From: Bradyrhizobium sp.
GTDB lineage: Bacteria > Pseudomonadota > Alphaproteobacteria > Rhizobiales > Xanthobacteraceae
Assembly (NCBI GenBank): GCA_028290305.1
Contig: JAQGKC010000083.1
Coordinates: forward strand, 37,711-101,710
Reading direction: 5' to 3'
Length of the DNA: 64,000 bases
Numbering within the stretch: position 1 is the stretch's first letter; each line of letters starts with the position of its first letter. Shown here in pieces: positions 35,412 to 42,367 of this stretch. Under the pieces are notes generated by a model that made no database searches, had not been told where the DNA came from, and saw only the letters and a program-made list of their open reading frames with translations. Made by a program: the position numbers and the translations under genes.

Positions 35412-35861
35412 TACCGAGCCTCGACGAGAGCGCATCGCTCACCGAGCGATATGACGAACCGCATCCCCGTTGACGTTCGAGGTCGGAGTGCAGGTGATTT
35501 GGGGTGATTCGAGAAGACTGCTGACATCCGGATCGTCTGGCTTTTTGCGCGCGGGACGCGCAACTATACATCTCACTCGTCTCGAACCATTTCAGGCTAT
35601 GAGCGTCGTCAAGACCTGTCAAGGAAAGACGCTTCGCTGAAGCTCGCCGTCGCTGGGGAACAGACGCTCGCCGGTATCGACCCAGCTTCCTGATTGATGG
35701 TGGATTGCCACTTGTATCGGCAGCGTGGCGACCGCAAGTTGCGGTCGTGATGTCGGGGATGATTAGAAAAGGCAGGATGTGTGATCGCGCGACAGGGCGA
35801 AAACGCATTCATCTGATAGGCGCCATTATTTTAAAGACGGCGGCTGTGCTGCGCGTTCTGC
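35412..35861. other. Intergenic region between the lactonase-like and NicC-like genes
   Basis: About 450 bases without a convincing gene. It contains the perfect palindrome at 35729-35747 and may hold the promoter for the NicC-like gene, dividing the island into two transcripts (40853 to 35862, and 35411 to 31745). Confidence 0.5.
35729..35747. promoter_or_regulatory. Perfect 19-base palindrome CGACCGCAA-G-TTGCGGTCG
   Basis: Nine-base arms around one central base. A one-base loop cannot form an RNA hairpin well, so a protein-binding site is the better reading. It lies 318-336 bases upstream of the NicC-like start and about 115 bases past the stop of... the downstream end of the minus-strand amidohydrolase gene. 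No matching site was seen elsewhere in the window. Confidence 0.45.
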
Positions 35862-36737
35862 TTAATTCTCAAACCCGAACAGCTTCGCTGGATTGGTTAC
35901 CAGTATCTTCTGCAGCTCCGCTTCGTCCGGCGCGTAGCGATACAACAGCTCCAGCAAATCCGCGTCGTTGGGCGGCTGCACCACCGAGACCGGATGCGGC
36001 CAGTCGCTCGCCCACACGCAGCGATCCGGCACCGCCTCGATATAGCGCCGCGCGATCGGAATCACGTCGTCCCACGGCGGCCCGACTTTGGAGGTCTTCT
36101 CGCCCAACGACAGCATCACCCAGAAATTGCCTTCGGACAAAAGCTCCAGCATGGTGCGCAAATTCGGATCGTTGTTGCCGCGCGTGGGGTCCGGGCGCGC
36201 CATATGATCGATCAGCACCGGCACGTCGAGCGATCGATATTTATCGACACTGCTAACGATGCCGTCCTTCTCCGGCTGGATCTTGGCGTACCAGCCGAGT
36301 TCGCGAATCCGCGCAATCGCGCGGGCGAAATCCTTTTCCGACAGCACTGCGCCCAATTCCTGGCGGAAGCTGAAGCGCGCGCCGCGCACGCCGGCCTTGT
36401 GCAGCCTGGCGAGATAGGCATCATCGGCCTCCGCGAACACCAGTGCGTTGGCGCAGCCGCGGTAGTTCGGGCCCATGGCGGCGAGAGCGTCAAGCACTAC
36501 CGCGTGATCGGCGCCGTAGGTCGTGGTCTGCACGATGATGCCGCGCTCGATGCCGAGAGCCCTGTGCACCCGCAGCGCCGCTTCCCAAGTCGCCGTCGGC
36601 ATCTGGTAAGCGGCGCCCGCCCTCACCGGATATTTGTCGAGCGGACCCAGCACGTGAAACTGGCTGTCGACGCTTTTGGGCGGCGGCAGTTTTGACGGGC
36701 GGCGCGGATTCGGATCGAACGCAAGATAATTCGGCAC
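35862..36737 (-). CDS. Amidohydrolase family 2 protein (2-pyrone-4,6-dicarboxylate lactonase-like)
   Basis: 291 residues from GTG 36737, with AAGGA upstream. PDC lactonase (LigI)-type features are SVDSQFHVLGP, IERGIIVQTTTYGADHAVVLDAL, GVRGARFSF, VLIDHMARPDP and CVWASDWPHP. The N-terminal metal motif is SQFHV where many family 2 members have D-x-H-x-H, so a metal-independent or single-metal lactonase is likely. Family role: hydrolysis of lactones from ring cleavage. In the same strand unit with RidA, HpaH-like and FAH genes, so probably acts on a ring-fission product. Confidence 0.88.
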   Translation of the reverse strand: MPNYLAFDPNPRRPSKLPPPKSVDSQFHVLGPLDKYPVRAGAAYQMPTATWEAALRVHRALGIERGIIVQTTTYGADHAVVLDALAAMGPNYRGCANALVFAEADDAYLARLHKAGVRGARFSFRQELGAVLSEKDFARAIARIRELGWYAKIQPEKDGIVSSVDKYRSLDVPVLIDHMARPDPTRGNNDPNLRTMLELLSEGNFWVMLSLGEKTSKVGPPWDDVIPIARRYIEAVPDRCVWASDWPHPVSVVQPPNDADLLELLYRYAPDEAELQKILVTNPAKLFGFEN

Positions 36738-36766
36738 AGTATTGTTCCTTTTTTATCGATCACATT

Positions 36767-37159
36767 TCAGTCGATGACAGCGGTGAAGTCGCATTGCACC
36801 AGCGCGCCGCCGTCCATTTCCATCTGCAGCGCGTGGCGGGCAGGACGCGAATGTTCGTCCGGAAACATCTTCAGCCATTCGGTATTGACCGGCGCGCGCT
36901 GGCTGCGGTCCAGTAGCCACACCGTCATCTTGATGATGTCATCCGTGGTGCCGCCACCTGCTTCCACGGTGGCCTTCATATGCGCGAACATATTGGCGCA
37001 CTGGTCTTCGATCGTTTTCGGCATCTCGCCGGTCTTCGGATCGCGGCCGAGGATGACGCCGGACATCAAGAGATTGCCGATGCGGCAGGCGTTCGGAATC
37101 GGATTGGCGTGCTTGAAGCCGCCGATATGAATGCTTTTGCGTCGCGTGTGATCTGTCAT
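36767..37159 (-). CDS. RidA family protein (possible 2-aminomuconate deaminase-like enzyme)
   Basis: 130 residues, a standard RidA core from ATG 37159, with AAGGA upstream. It has IPNACRIGNLLMSGVILG, the trimer-interface segment NMFAHMKATVEAGGGTTDDIIKMTVWLLD and ending RHALQMEMDGGALVQCDFTAVID. The catalytic Arg of RidA appears in the SRPARHALQ segment. RidA enzymes hydrolyse enamines; AmnD, the 2-aminomuconate deaminase of 2-aminophenol degradation, belongs to this family. Next to an HpaH-like hydratase and a FAH enzyme, that type of activity is an attractive inference. Confidence 0.9.
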   Translation of the reverse strand: MTDHTRRKSIHIGGFKHANPIPNACRIGNLLMSGVILGRDPKTGEMPKTIEDQCANMFAHMKATVEAGGGTTDDIIKMTVWLLDRSQRAPVNTEWLKMFPDEHSRPARHALQMEMDGGALVQCDFTAVID

Positions 37160-37180
37160 GGCCGCTTTCCTTATTTGATG

Positions 37181-37984
37181 TCAGACGAACTGGCAGGACA
37201 CTGAGCCGAACGGGCCATAATCGGCGTGGAAGGTGTCGCCCTTCTTGATATCGACGGGGCGCGTGAACGAGCCCGCCAGCACCACTTCGCCGGCGGCGAG
37301 ATGCTCGCCGTGCGGAGTCAGGCGATTGGCGAGCCACGCCACCCCGTGGGCGGGATGATTGAGAACGCCGGCGGCGATGCCGGTCTCCTCGATCTGGCCG
37401 TTGCGGAACAATAACGCTCCGATCCAGCGCAGATCCACATCCAGCGGCCGGAACGGCCGGCCGCCGACCACCAGCGCCGCATTTGCCGCGTTGTCAGAAA
37501 TCGTGTCCATTACCTTGCGGGCGGCCTTGGTTCCCGGATCGATGCGATGCATGCGGGTTTCGAGAATTTCCAGCGCCGGCGTGACGTAATCGGTAGCATT
37601 GAGCACGTCGAACAGCGTGCAGTCCGGGCCCTTCAGCGCGGTCTTCAGCACGAACGCCAGTTCGACCTCGATGCGAGGCGCGTGGAAGCGATCGAACGGG
37701 ATCGGGCTGGCGTCCGGATAGAACATGTCCTGGAACAGCACGCCGTAGTCCGGCTCCGAAATGCCGACGGCGCTTTGCATCGCCTTCGATGTCAGTCCGA
37801 TCTTGTGTCCCTTGATGACGCGCCCGTTTGCGAGCTGCAGCCTGGTCCAGGCGCGCTGGACCGCATAGGCGTCGTCGATGGTCAGGCCCGGATGATCGAG
37901 CGTGAACGCGCGAATAAGGGATTTGGTGCGCTCGGCCTCGTTGAGGCGTTGCGCGAGACGGTCGATGGTGGGCTGGTCGAGCAT
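37181..37984 (-). CDS. 2-oxo-hepta-3-ene-1,7-dioate hydratase-like enzyme (HpaH/MhpD family)
   Basis: 267 residues from ATG 37984, identical in length to classical HpaH. Family features are [63 protein letters not shown] and [13 protein letters not shown]. It hydrates (or, in the 4-oxalocrotonate decarboxylase branch, decarboxylates) 2-oxo-dienoates from meta-cleavage; Mg2+-dependent. It lies 5 bases after the FAH gene stop, so the two are translationally linked, as hpaG and hpaH often are. No extradiol dioxygenase is visible in the window. Confidence 0.9.
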   Translation of the reverse strand: MLDQPTIDRLAQRLNEAERTKSLIRAFTLDHPGLTIDDAYAVQRAWTRLQLANGRVIKGHKIGLTSKAMQSAVGISEPDYGVLFQDMFYPDASPIPFDRFHAPRIEVELAFVLKTALKGPDCTLFDVLNATDYVTPALEILETRMHRIDPGTKAARKVMDTISDNAANAALVVGGRPFRPLDVDLRWIGALLFRNGQIEETGIAAGVLNHPAHGVAWLANRLTPHGEHLAAGEVVLAGSFTRPVDIKKGDTFHADYGPFGSVSCQFV

Positions 37985-37989
37985 GATGG

Positions 37990-38850
37990 TTACTTCTCGG
38001 CGACGACGGTGTTGCGAAGGATGCCAATGTTGGAAGACTCCACTTCGACCACGTCGCCGGGCTTCAGCCAGCGCGGCGGATCGAACCGGGCACCGGCGCC
38101 GGTGGGCGTGCCGGTCGCGATCATGTCGCCGGGTTTCAGGGTGGCAAAGGTGGAGAGGTAGGTGATCAGAAAATCGAACGGGAACATCAGCCGCTCGGTG
38201 GAATCCTGCTGGCGCACTTCGCCGTTGACGCGGGTCACGATGTCGTGCGGCCCGCGCGGATCGCATTCGTCCGCGGTGACGATCCACGGACCGATACTGC
38301 CCGAGCGGTCGAAATTCTTGCCCTGCGTCACGTTGAACTTGCCGTGGTGCAGCCAGTCGCGCACGCTGCCTTCATTGCACAGCGTCATACCGAAGATGTG
38401 GTCCGACGCCCGCTCGCGCGGAATATGGCGGCCCTCCTTGCCGATGACGATGACGAGTTCGCCCTCGTAATCGAGTTGCTCGGAGACCTTTGGCTTCTCG
38501 ATCGGCTGCCCGGAGCCGACCACCGAGGAAGCGTTGCGGACGAACAGGCTGGGATATTTCGGCAGGTCCGAATTGTCCTTGTATTCGGCGTTGCGGTCCT
38601 TGTAGTTGACGCCGATACACCAGAGCTTTTCCGGTGATGGCACCGGCGGAACCAGCACGAGGCCGTCAAGCGCATGGTCGGGCTTTTGCCCGGCGGCGGC
38701 AGCGCGCGCGACGTCGAGCCCGTTGCCGGCGATCAGCCTACGCAAATTGGGAAACGTCGATCCGATCCGCGTCGTCAGATCGACCACGCCGCCACCGACG
38801 ACGACGCCGTAGCACGGCGTTCCGTTCACGAGGTAACTCAAAAGGCGCAT
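37990..38850 (-). CDS. Fumarylacetoacetate hydrolase family protein (HpaG/YcgM-like)
   Basis: 286 residues from ATG 38850, with GGAG upstream. Characteristic segments are [34 protein letters not shown], the metal-binding E-x-E in [37 protein letters not shown] and [24 protein letters not shown]. The family cleaves or decarboxylates 2-oxo-diacids in aromatic catabolism. Followed directly by the hydratase gene. Acylpyruvate hydrolase or 5-oxopent-3-ene-1,2,5-tricarboxylate decarboxylase activity are both possible. Confidence 0.92.
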   Translation of the reverse strand: MRLLSYLVNGTPCYGVVVGGGVVDLTTRIGSTFPNLRRLIAGNGLDVARAAAAGQKPDHALDGLVLVPPVPSPEKLWCIGVNYKDRNAEYKDNSDLPKYPSLFVRNASSVVGSGQPIEKPKVSEQLDYEGELVIVIGKEGRHIPRERASDHIFGMTLCNEGSVRDWLHHGKFNVTQGKNFDRSGSIGPWIVTADECDPRGPHDIVTRVNGEVRQQDSTERLMFPFDFLITYLSTFATLKPGDMIATGTPTGAGARFDPPRWLKPGDVVEVESSNIGILRNTVVAEK

Positions 38851-38877
38851 CAGACAAATCTCCGGATCATCGCCGCG

Positions 38878-40209
38878 TCAGACGGCATGCTGGTGGGGTA
38901 AAGGTTTTGCGTCGGTCGCTGTGCGTCTGCGGGTTTCCGGCAGCGACAGCGTCATGGCCAAGAACAGCACGATGGCGGGTGCCACCACCATCATGCCCAT
39001 GGCGAGTTCGCCGCCGAACGCCGCCGCCGCGATCGGCACCACGACCGGTGCAAAGCTGCCGATGCCGCGGCCGGCCATGTAGACTACCGACACCGCGGTG
39101 GCGCGTACCTCGATCGGATAAATTTCCGACAGCCAGGTGCCGACGACGCCGAGCGCCGAGTTGCCGATCACGAACGCGATGTAGGTCCAGAACATCGGGA
39201 AGCCGATGATGCTGCCCTGATATTTATCATGCGCAAAGAGATAGAGACCGCAGGCCATGGCGCCCCAGGCGAGGCCCGGCACCAACGCGCCGTATCTGCG
39301 GCCGAACGCGTCGTTGAGCGCACCCATGCTGAGATACGAGAGCCCGCCGACCACCGACGCGATAATGGAAATGTTGCGGACGATTTCCGGCGGCGTGTCG
39401 AGAGAGCGCTGCATCAGCGTCGGCATGAACACCACGACGCCGTAGTAGCAGAACATGTAAGCCATCATCCAGACCAGGCACATGATCGACACCGCGAACA
39501 GCCGGCCCCGGAACATCGCCACCAGCGTGTTGGTGGTTTTGGCCGCGGCCGGAACCAACCCGCTCGCGCGCTGGCGGTCGAACTGCAGCCAGGCTTTCGA
39601 TTCCGGCATGAACAGGCGGATGAAGATCATCAGCAGAATCGGCGTGCCGCCGGTGAGCAGCGCGATCCGCCAGCCCCATTCGAGGCTGAACGACGTGGTG
39701 GCCCAGACGCCGACGATCGACGCACTGGCGCTCGCGATCACCGCGCTGCCCTGAATGAACGCGCTGCCGAGCCCGCGCCGCTCCTTGTTCCAGGCCTCGT
39801 TGAACAGCACCATGCCGGCGCCCCACTCGCCGCCGAGGCCGATGCCGGTGATGAAACGAAGCGCCGCAAGGCTCCAGTGATCCCACGCGAACGCCGAGGC
39901 GATCGAGCCGGCGGCGAATACACCCAAGGTCAATTGTAGCGCCTGCTTGCGGCCGATGCGATCGCCAAGCCAGCCGAACAGCGCGCCACCGATCACCGAG
40001 CCGATCAGAGTCAGGCTGGTGACGCTCGCTACCTGCGCCAGCGATATCTGCAGCGATTTCTGAATCGATCCCATCAGAAACGGCATGATCAGCACGTCAT
40101 AGAGATCGAGCGCGAAGCCGAGCATGCAGGAGAAAATGATGGCGGCGCGTTCACCGCGCGTATAGCCGGATGCGTCGGACGATATCATCGTCATGGTCGG
40201 TCGGGTCAT
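38878..40209 (-). CDS. MFS transporter (aromatic acid / metabolite:H+ symporter)
   Basis: 443 residues, twelve predicted helices. It has LDLYDVLIMPFLMGSIQ in helix 1, the loop motif GWLGDRIGRKQAL, LRFITGIGLGGEWGAGMVLFNEAW in helix 4 and LSEIYPIEVRATAVSVVY in the C-terminal half, the standard AAHS/MHS signatures for aromatic acid uptake. It lies between the FAH and flavin reductase genes on the same strand. A good candidate for the importer of the island's substrate. Confidence 0.93.
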   Translation of the reverse strand: MTRPTMTMISSDASGYTRGERAAIIFSCMLGFALDLYDVLIMPFLMGSIQKSLQISLAQVASVTSLTLIGSVIGGALFGWLGDRIGRKQALQLTLGVFAAGSIASAFAWDHWSLAALRFITGIGLGGEWGAGMVLFNEAWNKERRGLGSAFIQGSAVIASASASIVGVWATTSFSLEWGWRIALLTGGTPILLMIFIRLFMPESKAWLQFDRQRASGLVPAAAKTTNTLVAMFRGRLFAVSIMCLVWMMAYMFCYYGVVVFMPTLMQRSLDTPPEIVRNISIIASVVGGLSYLSMGALNDAFGRRYGALVPGLAWGAMACGLYLFAHDKYQGSIIGFPMFWTYIAFVIGNSALGVVGTWLSEIYPIEVRATAVSVVYMAGRGIGSFAPVVVPIAAAAFGGELAMGMMVVAPAIVLFLAMTLSLPETRRRTATDAKPLPHQHAV

Positions 40210-40235
40210 GGGCGCATCGTTTCCCTGGAGATTTT

Positions 40236-40853
40236 TCAGGACGGTGATTTTGATGTCTGGAACACGGATTTCAGGGTGACGATTTCGCCGAGCCGCGCAT
40301 AACGGGGTCCGCCGATGCGAGCGATCGGATCGAGCGCTTCGGTCTCGATCTTGCCGTTGTTCACGAGACCGTCGCGGATATGGAACACCAGCACCTCGCC
40401 GACGATCAGCCGGCTGCGGGTATCACCGAATTCGAGGCATTGCCGGAAGCGACACTCCATCGCGATCGGAGCCGCGGCCAGTCGCGGCACGGCTATGCGC
40501 TCGCTCGGCAGCGTTTCGAGCTTCAGTTCCTCGACCTCGCTGACTTCGGGTGGATGTTCGACAGAGCTTTCGTGCACCGCCGTCATCAGCGTGCTGTCGG
40601 CGATATGAACAACATACTCTTCGTTATTGAGAATGTTGTGCGCGGTATCCTTGTAGATTCCGGCCTTGCGGCCAACGCTGATCGCCAGCATCGGCGGCTT
40701 CGGTGACACGAATGTAAAAGCGCTGAACGGCGCAAGATTGACGACACCGCTACCGGAGACGCTGGTCACCCAGGCGATGGGACGCGGCACCACGATGCCG
40801 GTGATCAGCCGGTAGGCGTGTTCGGCGCCGAGATCTGACGGATCGATCCGCAT
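40236..40853 (-). CDS. Flavin reductase-like protein (FMN-binding split barrel)
   Basis: 205 residues from ATG 40853, with GAGG upstream. Family features are AYRLITGIVVPRPIAWVTSVSGSGVVNLAPFSAF, SPKPPMLAISVGRK and MECRFRQCLEFGDTRSRLIVGEV. Such proteins supply reduced flavin to a two-component monooxygenase, or bind FMN for a related reaction. No partner monooxygenase component is in this island, since the NicC-like enzyme is of the single-component type. The HpaB-type gene at 1-603 is a candidate partner only by function. First gene of the minus-strand unit, divergent from IclR. Confidence 0.9.
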   Translation of the reverse strand: MRIDPSDLGAEHAYRLITGIVVPRPIAWVTSVSGSGVVNLAPFSAFTFVSPKPPMLAISVGRKAGIYKDTAHNILNNEEYVVHIADSTLMTAVHESSVEHPPEVSEVEELKLETLPSERIAVPRLAAAPIAMECRFRQCLEFGDTRSRLIVGEVLVFHIRDGLVNNGKIETEALDPIARIGGPRYARLGEIVTLKSVFQTSKSPS

Positions 40854-40966
40854 TCAAAATCCTCGCAGCTTCTTGGGCTCTCGTTGCCGGGCAACGGCTG
40901 GCATCGCGCACTACGTCACGGCCGGACTTATTCCAGTAATCCGCGTCTTTACTTGCGGGAATGCCG

Positions 40967-41056
40967 TCAGGACCCGGATGCCCCGGCATGAAGCCGAGCA
41001 CCAGCGGCGGTGACCAGCGCCGTGACCGCAGCGCACGCGATCGCGAAAAATCTCAT
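40967..41056 (-). pseudogene. Signal-peptide ORF, likely remnant of a small secreted protein
   Basis: A strong GGAGG precedes ATG 41056, which opens a 29-codon frame, MRFFAIACAAVTALVTAAGA and nine more residues, a clean signal peptide that then stops. A shifted frame downstream reads GIPASKDADYWNKSGRDVVR and DASRC before running into the flavin reductase gene; it resembles the N-terminal region of some OmpA-like outer-membrane proteins. A frameshifted relic is the simplest reading; a real short peptide is possible. Confidence 0.35.
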
Positions 41057-41186
41057 CGCATCCTCCCGGAACCGGGTGGCTGGAGCCTTTCTCCGCCACT
41101 TTATTTTTTGGAGCGAGCCGCAGTCCACCTGATAAGTCGAACCTTTGCCCCCGACCCTTCTTGTGTCGACGGAATAGTGGTGTTTA

Positions 41187-41203
41187 TGTCCATAATGTGG
41201 ACA
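41187..41203. promoter_or_regulatory. Candidate IclR operator TGTCCA-N5-TGGACA
   Basis: TGTCCATAATGTGGACA, 17-33 bases before the ATG of the IclR gene at 41220. It has the same 6-bp arms and 5-base spacing as the site at 8801-8817 before the other IclR gene. Overlap with the iclR start region suggests autorepression as well as control of the divergent operon. Confidence 0.6.
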
Positions 41204-41219
41204 GCTCAAAGGCAGCGCA

Positions 41220-42005
41220 ATGACGGGTGGCGGCAGGCAGGAACCGCGGCAAGGTGCGCAGGCGATCCGTCGGGCGCTGTCGGTGTTGCGCATTCTTGCC
41301 GCAGGCCGTGAGGAAGGCGTGCGACTTTCCGAGGTGGTGCAATCCACTGCCCTCACCCGCCCCACCGTGCATCGCATCGTGCATGTGCTGATCGAGGAAG
41401 GCATCGTGGAGCGCAACGACAAGAGCGGGCGCTACGCCATCGGCCGACAGGTCCCCGAATTGGCGCTGGCGCGGCAATCGCGCACGCCGCTGCTGGTCGC
41501 GGCCGAGCCCCATCTGTTGAAAGTGTCGCAGCAACTCGGCGATACGTTGTTTCTGACGGTGCGTACCGGGTTGGACACGTTGTGCGTGGCGCGCCGCATC
41601 GGCGCGTATCCGATCCAGGTGTTGTCGATCGAAGTTGGCGCGCGGCGTCCATTGGGCGTGAGCAGCGCAGGCGTCGCCATTCTTGCCGCTCTGCCGGCGC
41701 CGGACGCGCGCAAGATCGTCGCCGCCAATCAGGTGAGGTTCGAGGCCTATCGCACCACCATGCCGACGGTGCTCGGACAGATTCAAGCGGCGCGGCGCCG
41801 GGGCTATGGTTTGCGCGACATCGGCCTGGTGCAGGGAACGAAATCGCTTTCGGCCTGGATCAGGGGCCCGGATGGCCAGCCGGCGGCAGCGATCACGCTC
41901 TCGACCATCCGCAACCGGCTCAATCCCCGGCGCGAGAGCGAAGTGGCCGAAGCCCTGATCGGCGCCGCGCACGCAGTCGAACGGGTGATTTCTCCGGCGA
42001 AGTGA
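41220..42005 (+). CDS. IclR-family transcriptional regulator
   Basis: 261 residues from ATG 41220, with AAGG upstream. The winged helix has QAIRRALSVLRILAAGREEGVRLSEVVQSTALTRPTVHRIVHVLIEEGIV. The effector domain has LGDTLFLTVRTGLDTLCVARRIGAYPIQVLSIEVGARRPLGVSSAGVAILA and ARRRGYGLRDIGLVQGTKSLSAWI. It is divergent from the flavin reductase-to-amidohydrolase unit and likely regulates it via the palindrome at 41187. Confidence 0.93.
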   Translation: MTGGGRQEPRQGAQAIRRALSVLRILAAGREEGVRLSEVVQSTALTRPTVHRIVHVLIEEGIVERNDKSGRYAIGRQVPELALARQSRTPLLVAAEPHLLKVSQQLGDTLFLTVRTGLDTLCVARRIGAYPIQVLSIEVGARRPLGVSSAGVAILAALPAPDARKIVAANQVRFEAYRTTMPTVLGQIQAARRRGYGLRDIGLVQGTKSLSAWIRGPDGQPAAAITLSTIRNRLNPRRESEVAEALIGAAHAVERVISPAK

Positions 42006-42360
42006 CATCGTGCTTGCGTCATAAGATTAGCAATCTGGCTCAGGCAGAAGCGGCGCAATGAGTTGCTCATGATGAGACGTTCTTAGTTCGATGTGCACTG
42101 GCAACCGATTTCTCCCAATTTTTATTCATGCGAATTAGATTGATTCCACTTTACGGCTCATTACCCGCTTTGAGCTTGGTGCACTGATCGCGTTTCAAGA
42201 TTTGAATCATTCAAAAACGCTGCATCGAAGTAACACTCGCGACCGAAACACCAGATCTGGATATTTTCTAAACCCCGATCGATGCGAACCGATCCGCGTT
42301 TGCGTTAGAGCACCACCTCCATGTCCGGCTTCGCCGGAATGAAGTTGGGGGTGTTGTGAA
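42006..42360 (+). other. Leader and promoter region of the first siderophore receptor
   Basis: 355 bases without an open gene. It contains the palindrome at 42201-42215, a hairpin TCCGGC-TTC-GCCGGA at 42324-42338, and a 12-codon frame (ATG 42321 to TGA 42359) that ends one base before the receptor GTG. The part from about 42196 is repeated before the second receptor (44767-44938). Confidence 0.55.
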
Positions 42361-42367
42361 GTGAAGT
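42196..42367 (+). repeat. Leader repeat, copy 1 (upstream of receptor 1)
   Basis: Diverged repeat of about 172 bases shared with 44767-44938. Shared landmarks in the same order are TTTGAATC-TTCAAA, GTAACACTCGC/GCAACACTCGC, GATAT-TTCTAAAC, GCGAACCGAT, GCGATCC-like and GTTAGAGC, then GGGGGTGTT and GAAGTGAA at the start codon. Equal spacing to the GTG start in both copies shows that the duplication that made the tandem receptors included the regulatory leader. Confidence 0.65.
42201..42215. promoter_or_regulatory. Candidate operator TTTGAA-TCA-TTCAAA (receptor 1)
   Basis: Perfect 6-bp inverted repeat with a 3-base spacer, 145 bases before the receptor start codon. It is conserved as TTTGAA-TCG-TTCAAA before the second receptor. 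The shape recalls the rhizobial iron control element (TTTAGAA-N3-TTCTAAA) bound by Irr, but is shorter. TTCTAAA half-sites also occur downstream in both leaders. Iron regulation is an inference. Confidence 0.5.

Noticed and set aside
42201..42215. Exact Irr iron control element (TTTAGAA-N3-TTCTAAA)
   Set aside because: The palindrome is TTTGAA-N3-TTCAAA; only TTCTAAA half-sites are present, so an exact ICE was not claimed.
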